Shown: positions 8,971 to 19,699 of the stretch, piece by piece | Layout of the letters: every line of letters starts with the position of its first letter | Position numbering within the stretch: position 1 is the stretch's first letter | Assembly: GCA_013397935.1 (NCBI GenBank) | Contig: VZRN01005007.1 | Coordinates: 700,321-764,320, forward strand | Length of the DNA stretch: 64,000 bases | Direction: 5' to 3' | Source of the DNA: Dasyornis broadbenti | Lineage: Eukaryota; Chordata; Aves; Passeriformes; Dasyornithidae | Notes under the pieces: model-generated | The model's input: the letters and a program-made list of their open reading frames with translations, nothing else | What the model was told of the DNA's origin: nothing | Databases searched by the model: none | Position numbers and translations under genes: made by a program

Positions 8971-11900
8971 CTACTGTGAGCCACAAGATGTGGGAATACT
9001 TGGTGACCGCTGTGCTGTGCTCGGAGCTGTTTGCACAGACCAGCAGCATCACCAGGAATATCAGGACACTCCTGTGTCCCTCTGGAGCTTGGACACAGAA
9101 GGAATCAAGCTTTCCAAGCTGGAATGGCATCTGAGAGCCGGTCCAGCACGGGTTGCTAAGCAGACTCAGGATGGCACGGAGTTGATGGAGCTGCCTTGCT
9201 ACCAAGGGTTACATGGACATGAACCTTCTGCCCCAAATTCCCACAGGATTTGTCCTACAGATCCCACTCCACTCCAGTTACCACTCCTGGTGTGGAGCAC
9301 GAGGAGCACATGGAGGGTGGGACAGGTGGACCCAAGGACCGGAGGCTGCTCTGCTGTCAAACCTGGGACTTGGAAGCTGCTTTTTGCCCAGAGTGACTTT
9401 ATTCCACCCCAGCCCCAGAGCCTGCTGACAGTGGGAATAGCGGTATCTGGAAGCAGGAGGGGAAGCGGCTCCCGGCAGAAGGAAGCGGTTGCAGCATTAA
9501 GGCTCTAATGAGACAGCGCTGAGTTGGCCTGGCTCACGCAGGAGGCTGGGCTGAGCAATCCAATGGTCCCTTCGGCCTTGCAATTTGTGAAACTGTTCCA
9601 TTCTGGGAGATACTTGGCTCTGGCTCTAAATCATCCTCTGCAATCCAACAGAAAAGAGCTGGGAAAAACAAAGACTTTTGGAAGGGCCCCAAGAAGCTGT
9701 TGGAGTGGTTTGCAATAACATCGCCAGCCCCCAGCCCTCCTCGGCCGCTTGCTCTCGGCAAGGTTCGATTCCAGCCTGGCTCCCTGGGAGCAAGGACTTC
9801 ACCCCAGGGAGCTGGGATCTGAGGGGAATTGTGCAAGCCCCTCTCTCACGACTCTGGATGGATGAGTTGGGACACAGGCGCTTTCCTCACTTGAATCCAG
9901 CCCCGTTTCCCCGACAGTCGGAGGAGCGGAGTCCAAGGCTCAGCCCCTGGCCAGCCAAGAGCATTGTTTTAGGAGGATTGGCTGTTGGATGCAGCTCTTG
10001 GATGTGTCTCCCCCGCTGACTGCAGAACAAAACCCCTGGAAGCACCCAGGGCAGTGTGTGCCGGCTGGAAGGGCCCGAGACCTCGGAAGTTGCTCTTGAT
10101 CAGCTCTGCTGGGCTCAGGATGCCTCGCTGGAATGCCAAGCCAAACAAATAAATCATATTCAAAGGCATCTGCCCACAGTGGTGCTGAAGTCGGGGAAAC
10201 ATGAAAGCGGGAGCTGGGACCGGGGCAGGATTCCTGTTGGAATCAGCAGCCTGGCTCGGGGCGTTCATTTGATTTTACTGCTGCTGCTGCTGCCGCTCGG
10301 ACCAGAGGGATTATTGATTTTATAGCCTCGCCTTGGCCTGTTCTCCCGATAGGAATTTGGGAGATTCTTACACCATTCCCTGGCACGGTGGGATGATCTG
10401 CAGCCCTGCAGGGGAGCTCCCACCCCACCAGGAAGGACCACAGCCTCCCGTCCTTATCTCCCTAACACCTTCCCTCTGGTTCCGTTCCAAAGCTCCTCGT
10501 GCGGGTCGATCCAGCAATCCCAGGAAGGTGGTCACTGATGTGAGAGATATTTGAAAGCATCCTGGAGCAGGATTGGAGGAAGAACACAAACTGCAGGCTC
10601 GGGCTTCTCTGGGGGCTGCTATTTTTACCCCAGGTAGGATTTAATGAGGACACTCCAAGTGTCTCTTGCCTGGAGGATGAAAACATTTAAGCCTCTTTAA
10701 ACCCAGTAAGTGGCAATTTGCCACCACCAGCTCTGCACAAGGAGCCCGGTTTGGAGTTGATGAGAGGGACCCCCAGCAGCTCAGGGACTTCCTCGGGGGT
10801 CTCTGATGCTCAGATTGGTGCCACTGGTCCTGGCTGATAGGACAGGGGCACCCAGCCTTGGGGTGCTGGCAGGTTTTGGGAAGGGCTGTGGGGCTCGGGG
10901 GACTCGGGCAGGCAGCTGTGGCAGCGTGGAGAAATCCAGCACGTCAGCTCCAGCCCCAGACTCCGGGTTTGCCAGAGGTTTTGTGCAAAGGGCTGGAGGA
11001 AATGAGCTCGGAGCAATCAGCTCGGTCATTCCTCAGCCTCAGAGAGGCCAAAAGCACCTCATTGGGAACTGATCTCAGCTGTTTGTTTGCCAGGACTCTG
11101 ACCAAAAAAAGCTCTGTCTGAATTAAAAGAAAAAAAAAACACGAGGAATTTCCTTCCCCTGATGGTTTGGATTGTTTCTTAATGTTGTTTTAATGTGGGA
11201 CTGTTTGGTGTTTATTTGGAGCTGGAGGTGGTGGAAAATCAGCTGTGGATGGAGCTGGGCATCTGCTGGGAATGATGGAGCCTCGGGAGATGGGAAAGGT
11301 GAATTACCTGAGCTTGGTTTCCTCCCAGTTATTCACAGGCATGGAATATTTGGGAGGAAGAGCTCTTGTGGAGGGCTGGCTCTGTCTCCTGCTGCTCCCA
11401 GCGCAGTGAACGTGTGCCCTCCTGGAGCATCCCGGCCTCCCTGGGAATACACAGGGAGGAGCGAGTCTCTTGCCTTTCACTCCAAATTTTCAGGCAAATT
11501 ATTACCCATGCAAGGATCTGACTGAGTTTGGGGACCTGTGACTGGTTTAATAAATCCCCAGGGACTGTCTGGCTCTTCACAAAGAGCGAGGAGCGGGATC
11601 TGTAAATCATGGCAAAACAAACTCAGCACTTTGGGTCAGGAAAATATTGAGAAATCCCTGGGTTTTTCTCTAATCCTCCCATGGCAGAGGCCCTGGAAAT
11701 GCACTTTTTTGGGGGGCGTTTTGGCATCCTTCTGGCTTTAAGGCCAAGTTTCTTTTCCAGCTGTCATCCTGCCAGCCTCAGCAGTGGCTTGGGCATCCGA
11801 GGTCCAGCTCAGCGCTGCGGGAAGTGGGAAAACTCCCCAGGGATGCGATGAGCCTGGCACGTGTCCCAGAGAGGAGTTTGTCCATGGGTTGGAGTTTCTG

Positions 11901-12600
11901 AGCTTCCACTTATCCCCGAGGGCTGTGCAGCCTCCCAGAGCCCCTCCGGAGTGTCCCAGAGCCAGGCAGGGCTGTGGGTTTGGCTGGATGCTTCTCCCTG
12001 CTGGCATTCCAGGCTTACACCCTGAGCATCCCACCAGAACACGTCCCTGCTGCTCCAAGTGAGGGGTAGGACCTTGGAGCTTTCCCTCTCTGCTGCATGC
12101 TTGCTTTGCAGACACACAAGGATCTGGGTGTGGGATTTTTGGAATAATCTGAGCGTGGGACCTGCTGGGGTTGAGGGTGGCCACGATCCTGTGGTGGCTC
12201 CTCAGGCCTGCGGCCACCACGGGCTGTCCTTGGCAAGCGTGGAGCAGCTCATGGCAGAGCCTGCCCGGCCCTGGATGGGTGGTCTGGACTCAGCAGCAGC
12301 TCCGCCCCGGACCTCCCACCTGCCAGGAACATCTGCTGGCCAGAGGAGCCGGGTCCTGGCACCTGCGGGGGGACAGTGCCACCAGGAATGCAGTCCAGAG
12401 CACGGCGAGGAGGGAGGGGACAGCCCAGAGCCCAGCTGGAAAGGGGAGAGAAGGGACAGGAAGGATCAGAAACGCCCCCTGGGCTCTGGGGTTCATCCTG
12501 CAAAGCCACAGTGCTGAGGGGTCCTGCACAGCCATGAAGGAGCCGGCGATGCAGAGGCAGGGTGGTGTGCCCAGAACTCCTCTCCTGCCCCATTCCTACC
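8971..12600. other. unassigned stretch, no gene supported
   Basis: Unique GC-rich DNA with one AT-rich island (10100-10330, listed separately) and a small AT patch near 11120-11220. Frames of up to 217-236 codons are open but low in recognisable content. I found no repeats of known family and no RNA gene. A GGTTCGATTCC word at 9763-9773 resembles a tRNA T-loop but has no tRNA around it. Confidence 0.4.
10100..10330. other. candidate conserved non-coding element with a CTG run
   Basis: The segment includes CCAAACAAATAAATCATATT, GTTCATTTGATTTTA, five CTG triplets (10278-10292) and GGGATTATTGATTTTATAGC. It is AT-rich against its flanks and has no CR1 or LTR similarity that I recognise. CAAACAAATAAAT contains FOX-like cores. 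The short CTG run is not large enough to be called an unstable repeat. Confidence 0.35.
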
Positions 12601-12638
12601 CTCTGGCATCCTCAGGATGTGCCCAAGGGAGACGCACA

Positions 12639-12820
12639 TGGCTGGGCACCCTTCTCCTGGGACACAGCCATCTTCATCCCAGCACATGGCTACCTTTCCC
12701 AAGGATGTGGCCACCCTGCTCCCAGAACATTGCCACTCTTTTCATGGGACACAGCCACTCTTCTCCTGGGACATGGTCATCCTCCTCCTGGGATGTGGCC
12801 ACCCTTCTCCTGGGTTGGGA
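12639..12820. repeat. degenerate minisatellite, CTTCTCCTGGGACA type
   Basis: Related blocks such as CCTTCTCCTGGGACACAGCC, CTCTTCTCCTGGGACATGG and CCCTTCTCCTGGG recur at about 24-28 base spacing, with substitutions and small indels. The copies are old and diverged. The forward and reverse open frames through it are low-complexity by-products. Confidence 0.75.
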
Positions 12821-12959
12821 CTGAAACTCCTCTCCAGGGTTGTTTTTCTGGGCCAGACTTCTCCTTAGGAAAAGTTTCCGAGGTGGGGGAAGGACTCTGG
12901 TGCAGGCTCTGACCCTGTCCCCATCCCCCAGCTCTCTTCCTGAGCCATTCGGTCTCTCC

Positions 12960-13090
12960 TCGTGCACGAATCCATTGGTGACTTCAGCTGGAATTGGCTG
13001 CAGTCTGGCATCAATAAACTGAAACATTCATTGCACCGTTTAAATCTAATACAGATTATGGCAGCCCAGCTCCATTTAATGCCCGAGCCA
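12960..13090. other. AT-rich island, candidate regulatory element
   Basis: CATCAATAAACTGAAACATT, CATTGCACCGTTTAAATCTA and ATACAGATTATGGC followed by CCATTTAATGCC form an unrepeated AT-rich patch. It holds ATTA/TAAT cores and a TTTAAA palindrome. The assignment rests on composition and motif content only. Confidence 0.3.
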
Positions 13091-13419
13091 GGAAGCAGCT
13101 CCATGAATTCCTGCTTCACAGGCTGGAGGCTTTTCCCAACTCCTGGAACTCCATCCCAGCCATTGGTCCGAGGATCTGGACCCCACCTCCTCCATTCCTG
13201 TGGTCACTCTGTCACTTCTGGCCTCTCTCCATCCATATCCTGTGCCCTGGAATGGCCAAACGTCCCCATCCCCAACCATTCCCTCTGTGGAAAGAAGGAG
13301 ATTTCCTTAATCCCTGTGACATCCAAGCCCTGCTGCAGAGCATCGGTGGGGGAGGAAGGTCGCTCCTTATCTCGGGATCTGCCCCGAAATCCCTGCCTCA
13401 TTGGCCATGTCTGCCCCAG

Positions 13420-13570
13420 CCAGGAAATCTGATTTGCGATAATAGAATGTTCCTTTAAGTAACATTTGCTTAAAAGACATCAGTGAAGTTTAAAGTAGGG
13501 GCCGGGCTGCAGGGAAGCTTTAATTCCACATTTTGCAATTATTTTCCCAGCTACTGTTGTTTAACCCTTG
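13420..13570. other. AT-rich island, candidate regulatory element
   Basis: GATTTGCGATAATAGAATG, CCTTTAAGTAACATTTGC and GCAATTATTTTCCCAGC make a compact AT-rich segment about 600 bases upstream of a GC-rich patch. CAATTA is a homeodomain-type core. No repeat family and no coding signal were seen. Confidence 0.35.
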
Positions 13571-13879
13571 GGAGGCTGAAGCCCAGCTCCACTCTGGACC
13601 ATGGTGGCCCCCATGGGATCAGCCAGGCAGGCTCCAAAGGCAGTTTTCAGCTCTTTTTTCCCCCCTGATATTGGTTTAAAGAAACCCACCTGGGAAGCCC
13701 AGGGTAGCATCTCGGGTCCGGACCCGGCATTTTTCCAAGAGCACTGAGGTAAATCATGTGCACAGCACAAACCCCGCCGCCTCCTAATGAACCCAGTGAG
13801 GTATAAATGGCAAATGCCTCGTTTGCTCCTGATTTACACAGCGGGTCGGGGAGGCACTTCCCTGGCATTTGGAAAAAAG

Positions 13880-14140
13880 GGCAAAGCAGGCGTCGGGAGG
13901 TTTGTGAGGCTGGAGCAGAGCCCACCCCGATCCCGCTCGGAGCGGCGCTGCCGGGGGAGGCCAGGCATGGATGGGGGCCAGGAGGAAAATGAGTTGGGAG
14001 CGATTGGGTTTCTCGCAGACAACCAGTCCCGCTGCCCCCGCTCCGCAGCTCCCGATCTGATTAGGCTTCCCAGGATTGTCTGCCCGCTCCCGCATGCCAG
14101 GAATCGCTAACAGGGACCGGCTGGAGCGAGGGGGAGTCCT
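13880..14140. other. GC-rich, CpG-containing patch
   Basis: This segment is enriched in CpG (for example GATCCCGCTCGGAGCGGCGC) compared with most of the window. It lies between two AT-rich islands. It could be a small CpG island or an orphan promoter. No TATA or initiator arrangement and no downstream exon could be identified, so the call stays weak. Confidence 0.3.
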
Positions 14141-14149
14141 TGGTCCCGT

Positions 14150-14370
14150 CCCCCCACGCCATGGTATTACTATCAGAAATATCAGACGCTTCGCCTCAAA
14201 TTAAAGTCAGGTTAAATCTCTCAAATGCAAAAATCCCACACGGTTCCAGATGGGAAGCAGTTCCTCGCCTTCCCAGCGACCCAAAAAACTGAGGACCCTT
14301 TTAGCCCCGCGCACCCCGAGCCGGGGAGGGGCCGAACCTGAGAACTTTGAAGTCGTAATTGGGCTGGACT
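14150..14370. other. candidate conserved non-coding element
   Basis: It begins GGTATTACTATCAGAAATAT and continues CCTCAAATTAAAGTCAGG, TCTCAAATGCAAAAATCCC and GAAGTCGTAATTGGGC. The mix of AT-rich cores with retained CpGs (GACGCTTCGCC, GAAGTCG) is typical of slowly evolving non-coding sequence. ATGCAAAA is POU-like. No open frame is convincing. Whether it is conserved must be tested by alignment. Confidence 0.4.
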
Positions 14371-14379
14371 AATGCAAAG

Positions 14380-16170
14380 CATGACCCCCTGCCTGCCGTG
14401 GGGGAGAGGAGCGGATTCCTGCTCCGCCCGGTGGGAAATCCACGGGAATGATCCTTCCCAAAGCAGAACCATGCGTGGGGGAGCACACGGGTGACACCAG
14501 CAGCTCCCACACGGATGAATCCCTCAAAAACCCCCAGCCTGAGGAGCCCTACGGTAGCACAGCTGGCACTCGGGGTCACCAAGGCACTCGCAGTGACAGG
14601 AGAGGGACAAGACTTTCAAAACTGGGAAACACGGGGAGCATGAGCTGATTTAGGGGGGATTCATTACACGTTCTTTTTCCTTGTCTGAACACAGATTTCC
14701 CCAGGGGAAAAGGGAAGCATAGGTGGATTTTGGCAGGATGCTCCCAGGACACGCAACAAATACAGCCTGTCACCATCCCTGCATCAGGCCCAGTCCTCAA
14801 AGTTCAGATCTTGTAACCCTCCAAATCAGGATTTGCCCTGTCTCTATTGCTGCAAGACCGGGAATCCCACAGGTATCATTGTCACCCAGCCTGGAATCCT
14901 CATGGGAAGGTTTGGCAACCTCACAGGAAGGTTTGGATCCCTATGGCCAGGGACCATCCAACCATCCCAGCACAGCAGGCAGAACATCCCCCTTTTTATC
15001 TCTTCTCTCTCCTGCTGCTGCAGCTCCTCCACCTTCTCGTGGCATTCCTGACCTCGCCCTTTGGCTGCTCCGTGGTCTCCAGCTCTGCATCCACACCTGG
15101 CCAGGGCTGAGCTGTTCCTGTGTCCCCCTGCTCTTGGGCTGGGGTTCTGCCTTCCCTCTCCTGCCCTTCTGCCATGGCTGAGCCCTGGCTTATCTCTCCT
15201 CAGGTTAATCAGTGGATTAACTGCAGCTCTCCCTCCCTCTCTCCTAAATCCTTATCCTTCATCACATATCTAGGAAACAAAACAGACCAGATATTTTTCC
15301 ATGGAGGCAGCCAAACTCTGTTCTCTCAGCCAGCCTCTCCCACACCTTCCTCGGGGCCTTTCTGACCTCAGGGACATCTCTGCCTCCCCACTGCTCTGCT
15401 CTGCCTGCTCTAGGGATTCCAGCAGGGATGTCCTCCTGAGGACACCTCTAGAGATGTCCCAGGGCATGGAAAAGTCAGGACCCAGAACAGGACCCAGACT
15501 TCCAAGATCTCCCCTGAATAACACCTCATTTTGCCTCAGCTGCCCAGTGCCTGACTGCCCTGCCTGCTCTTCCTCTGGGACTCCTGGCCATTCCCTGTCT
15601 CTGAGCCCCTCCTGCCCAGGGCAGCACTGCACACTCCGGACATCCCCTCCCACACTCCTCCTCTCTCTGTTCCCAAAGTGCCATCACTGCCCTGTTATCC
15701 CTTCACTCCTTCCCACTGGTCTCCCTCAGTTCTGGGGGCAGCTCATCCCCCATGGAATATCCCCTTCCTCAGGCTCCAACACTCAGCTCTGCCCCAGGAA
15801 TGACCCTGGGATCCGGAATCTCTCTGGCCGGCGGGATCAGTCAGAGCCATCCATCTCCCGGCACATGAGAGGGAGGAGCAGACAAGAGCTGGGATGCACC
15901 TGAAGGTTTAAGACCCGTCATATTTTCTGCTTTAATCAGCAGCTCCCAGCGCTGACTGAGGGTGAGATAAACTCTGTCAGTCCTTCTACAGGTGGGAAAA
16001 CCGGAGTCTCAGAATAAAAAATGGAGCCAGGGTGGAAATGTGTCAGGATCCCAGGAAATACCACTTCCTTGGACAGCAGTGCTAAGTGGAGGGAGCAAAT
16101 GCTTCTTATGGACTCCATCCAAATGTCCCTGGTGCTGAAGAGCTGCTCCTAAGGGTTGGGGACCTTGCAG
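14380..16170. other. unassigned stretch, no gene supported
   Basis: Unique, pyrimidine-rich on the plus strand from 14990 to 15780. A 200-codon forward frame at 15301-15903 is serine/proline/leucine-rich because of that bias and matches nothing I know. No repeat families were recognised. Confidence 0.4.
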
Positions 16171-16173
16171 TCA

Positions 16174-16255
16174 GATGGATGGATGGATGGATGGATGGAT
16201 GGATGGATGGATGGATGGATGGATGGATGGATGGATGGATGGATGGATGGATGGA
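16174..16255. repeat. (GATG)n microsatellite
   Basis: About twenty uninterrupted GATG units. The forward frames through it translate as Met-Asp-Gly-Trp repeats and the reverse as Ile-His-Pro-Ser repeats. Both are artefacts of the repeat. Confidence 0.98.
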
Positions 16256-16259
16256 GTTT

Positions 16260-17100
16260 TTACACTGGAGGGGAGGGCTGTTCCAGCCCCCATTCGACAG
16301 CATGGACTGGGAAGCTCCTGGTGCTGCAACAGTGCTCACGGTTCTCCCACAGAATCCTGGAGCGCCTGCTCTGCTGGACACCTCCCTTGCTCAGCAGAGC
16401 AGATGACAATGATGCTTCAGGGACATCAGCCTCCTTTACCTCCTCTGGGGACCCCCATGGGCTGTGCTGGCTGTACCCTTCTCTCCTGTCCCACCTCTGG
16501 GGTTCTCCTTCTGAATCTGGAGAGTTCCAGTTCTTCCTGCCTGTGGATTAGGACCACACAGATGGAGAGGACACTGGAGCAGCAAATCCCGTTAGAGGGG
16601 GAAGATCACACCAGGAAACCTCCTCAGGAGGTTGGGGCACTGGAGATCCAGGGAGAACCGACACCCAGGAGCAGGATGGGGAGTGAAGGACCAAGGCTTC
16701 CCTATCCCATCTGGGCGATGGGAGCTGCAGTGCAGCCGAGCTGTGGGGAGGCACAGGCTGGCCCCTGTCCCAGTGGGAAGCTGTGGGTGCCAGGCACAAG
16801 GGTGGGATTGCTCAGCAGCTCCAGGGGCTGCAGTGGTGGGAGCTGGCGGTGAGGAACATTTGGGCCGCCTGCCAGCGCTGCATCAGCACCCGAAAACTGC
16901 GGCCTCTGGGGTCTCGTGGGTTTGGAAGCTGCTCCTCTGATGTGGGGCAGCCCCTGAGCCCCCTCCCACCACACAGAGCATCCCAGCTGTAGAGGGGAGC
17001 GGGCGAGGGGGGATCCGAGGCAGGCTGCACCAAGGAGAGAGGGCGTCATGTGAAAAAGTGATTCCGGCAGCTCACGGCTCTGACCCAACTTTTCAGCTCA
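16260..17100. other. unassigned GC-rich DNA
   Basis: No repeat family, RNA or gene was recognised between the GATG microsatellite and the large AT-rich island at 17.1 kb. Confidence 0.4.
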
Positions 17101-17119
17101 ACCTCTCCTGCCAAGGCAG

Positions 17120-17560
17120 CGATTCCAGAGCTGCAGCTCCTGATAAAACCTAAAACCATTGCCCATAAATTGTATTAAATAAACAGCAGCTGCAGATCAA
17201 GGTATATCCATCAAGGGCTTCCTCTTTTTTTTATGAATGGCTGAGGATTCGGAGATGCTGTTTGCCAATAGTCTGTCAGCGGAGCCTGCATTTAAAATCA
17301 ATTTGGTAATTACAACTCTGACTCGGAGCCACAAATCAAAAAGGAAACTTCAGCCCTTCAGGATGTTTTGGCCCATTAGGGAGCTGGTAATTACGCACCC
17401 CAGCCGGGCATTAATTTAAGGCCCCGGTGGAAAAGCGCTGGTGTGAATTTGAGACAGGAAACTGGCTGTGAGGAATTTCCAAGGTTGGCGTTCTGCTGTC
17501 AGTCTGTTTACAGCCACCTCCCTGGACATGCTGGAAATCTGAGGGAACACTTGCTGAACC
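17120..17560. other. large candidate conserved non-coding element with homeodomain cores
   Basis: About 440 bases stand out for AT-richness without simple repeats. There are two exact TAATTA cores (GGTAATTACAAC, 17307-17312; GGTAATTACGCACC, 17388-17393). Beyond these are CATTAATTTAAGG (from 17409) and CATTTAAAATCAATTTGG. CpGs are retained at GGAGATTCGG-type and GACTCGGAG positions. GGTAATTAC occurs twice, 81 bases apart. The pattern suggests an enhancer bound by homeodomain factors. That is an inference, since no alignment is available. Confidence 0.45.
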
Positions 17561-17810
17561 CGCCGTCGCCATTGTGTCGGTTTATTTTTCCTGGGGAAGG
17601 GGGCTGCTCTTCTGTCGGCAAGGGATAAATGAGGAAAATATCTGGGCCCTGTGTTTACACAGGATCTGCAGTGTTTGCATGGGGCTGCTCCGGGGCACAG
17701 GGACGAGGGGTGATGGACGGATCTGGGTGTGTCGATGGAGAGGGCTCTGAGAGCACGAGCCCAGGGAATGGGTTTCGGCAACTGGGACTGCAAAGCCACC
17801 CCTGAGCCCT

Positions 17811-17948
17811 CCCCTGGGACATGTGAGGAAGAGCTGGGGTTGAGCAGGGACCTGTGACTGCCAGGCACCCCCGTGTGCTCCCCTGGGACACTGGGAGGAA
17901 GAGCTGGGGCTGAGCCTTGGTGTCTGCAGGGCATCCCTGGCCACTGCC
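17811..17948. repeat. 69-bp tandem duplication, two copies
   Basis: CCCCTGGGAC begins at 17811 and again at 17880. Both copies contain GAGGAAGAGCTGGGG and TGAGC, with moderate divergence beyond. The offset of 69 is a multiple of three and leaves open frames intact, but no gene is evident. Confidence 0.7.
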
Positions 17949-17949
17949 A

Positions 17950-19020
17950 TTTCCCAGGAGGAGTGGAGCCAGGGGAGCAAGAGGGTCCCCCCAAGCACCC
18001 CAGCCCAGCTCAGCCCTGCAGAGCTGGGTCTGGCTGTTCCTGTGGAACTCGACAATGTTCAGGAGCTGCAAATGTTATTAATGGTCATAAACTGCTCCGA
18101 TTCCTCAGAATATCCCGTTACTGGTTGTCTCTGGGTTCTCCCGCAGGCTGCTCCCACAGCCCCTCGTGTCTGGGCACTCGAAAGGATCAGATCTCCATCA
18201 GGAGAGTGGCAGAGAGAGTTCAGCCCCAGGGACCAGCAGGAGGATAAGGCTGGATTTTGGATGCTGGGGAAGGAGAAGCCCCTGACCATCTTGCCCAGGT
18301 CTGCCTGATCCAGCCCAGCAGGGGCTGCGGAGGCTCCATCCTGTGGAACGAACTGGGACTCTCCTGTGACCTGTGCTGAGCAAAGAGCCCCAGCACCCTG
18401 TGAAAGGCTCAAAAATGTGACAATTAATGGACATGGCAGGGTCAGAAAGGCTCTGCTGCCGTGTTCCTCCTTGGCAGACATCCCTCAATCCCTCTCCACA
18501 GAATGTGCGGAAGTGCAGCCAGCTCCCACCACTGCAAGGGCTTCACTGTGAACAACAGAGCAATGGGGGGATAAAAAACCAAACAGTGGGAATTTCTCAT
18601 TCTGGATTGACATTTTTTAATGTCAAATCTCTAAGCATCCAGCAGAGCAGTGCCACAGGTCCCTGCAGCTCCATGTCCCTTTGGAAAACACCCTGGAGCA
18701 GGATGGAGCTATTTTCTATCAGGGACATGTCAGCACTTGGTATTTCCTGGGACTGTCCCCACATCCCCCAGACACCATGGAAATACCTATTGGAAGCAGA
18801 GGCTTGGGTTTATTCCAGGCCTTGTGCTGAATGGCAATTCCTGCACTTCCTTTAAATCCAGCCACTGGCAATGGCAGGCAGAAAGCGGCTGAGCCGGGGG
18901 CAAGCGAAGGGAAGGCAAAGGGAGGGAATTCTGCTCGCTCTCTTTTCCTTCGGTCCCCAATCCCCTGCAGGAGGAGGCAGAGGGTGCTGGGCTGGGAGGG
19001 GCTGGGGAGGAACAGGGCTC
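17950..19020. other. unassigned stretch, no gene supported
   Basis: Unique DNA. AT-leaning patches lie near 18060-18120 (GCAAATGTTATTAATGGTC) and 18560-18640. No repeat family, RNA or coding sequence was recognised. Confidence 0.4.
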
Positions 19021-19027
19021 GGGGGGC

Positions 19028-19398
19028 AGCGATGGGGATGGATGCAGGGAATGGGGATAAGGAGGCAGGGAATGGGGATGGGTATTCAGGGGGTACAGGG
19101 AATGGGGGTGGGAATACAGGAGATGGAGATGCAGGGATGGGGATAAGGAGGCAGGGAATGGGGATGGGGATTCAGGGAGTGGGGATGGAGAGGATTCAGG
19201 GAATGCAGGGAATGGGGATGGGAATGTAAAAGATGGAGATGTGGTGGGTGGGGATGAGGATGTAGAGGATGGGGATGCAGGGGATTCAGGGAAAGCAGGG
19301 GATGGGGGTGGGAATATAGGAGATGGAGATGCAGGGGATGGGGATGTAGGGGATGGGGATGCAGGGAATACAGGGGATGCAGGGAATGAGGACAGGGA
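19028..19398 (+). repeat. G-rich minisatellite with G-quadruplex motifs
   Basis: Irregular units of the type GCAGGGAATGGGGATGGG run for about 370 bases, and the plus strand has almost no C. Four-run G4 motifs include 19154-19177 (loops 3, 2, 5) and 19334-19358 (loops 2, 5, 2). The complementary strand translates into long Pro/Ser-rich frames. These account for the 419-codon open frame over 18787-20046, which I do not accept as a gene. Confidence 0.9.
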
Positions 19399-19549
19399 AG
19401 CCAGGGTCTGGGACTGCCTCCGGTTCCTCAGGAGCCGGGCTGAGCTGCCTGGCAAAGGCTGGGAAGGGTTTGCATTGGGGGTGGGCGCCAAGAGGAAGAA
19501 GCCATTAAACTGTTCCCTGCACAGCTCCTGCCGCCCCGGCAGGCGCAGG

Positions 19550-19680
19550 CCCCATGTGCGGAACAAAGCTTTGCATTTGCAAATCAATAAAAATAAACGT
19601 GGAGCAAGGACGCAGGAATATTTTACCATAAATCTCCATAAAACCTCGGCAGTGCCGAATGTGCCGGCGGCTCCGGAGCC
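19550..19680. other. candidate regulatory element with SOX, POU and FOX-like motifs
   Basis: AACAAAG (19562-19568, SOX core) is followed by CTTTGCATTTGCAAATC (POU-like, near-octamer on both strands) and AATAAAAATAAACG (FOX-like), then CCATAAATCTCCATAAAACC. The cluster spans about 90 bases just 3' of the G-rich minisatellite. It is not part of any repeat I know. Motif clustering suggests an enhancer. Function and conservation are unproven. Confidence 0.4.
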
Positions 19681-19699
19681 TCTGCCCAGCTCCAAGCAG

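Noticed and set aside
9755..9790. tRNA T-loop-like GGTTCGATTCC
   Set aside because: The surrounding bases do not form a T-stem, anticodon arm or acceptor stem, and there are no A/B box pairs at the right spacing.
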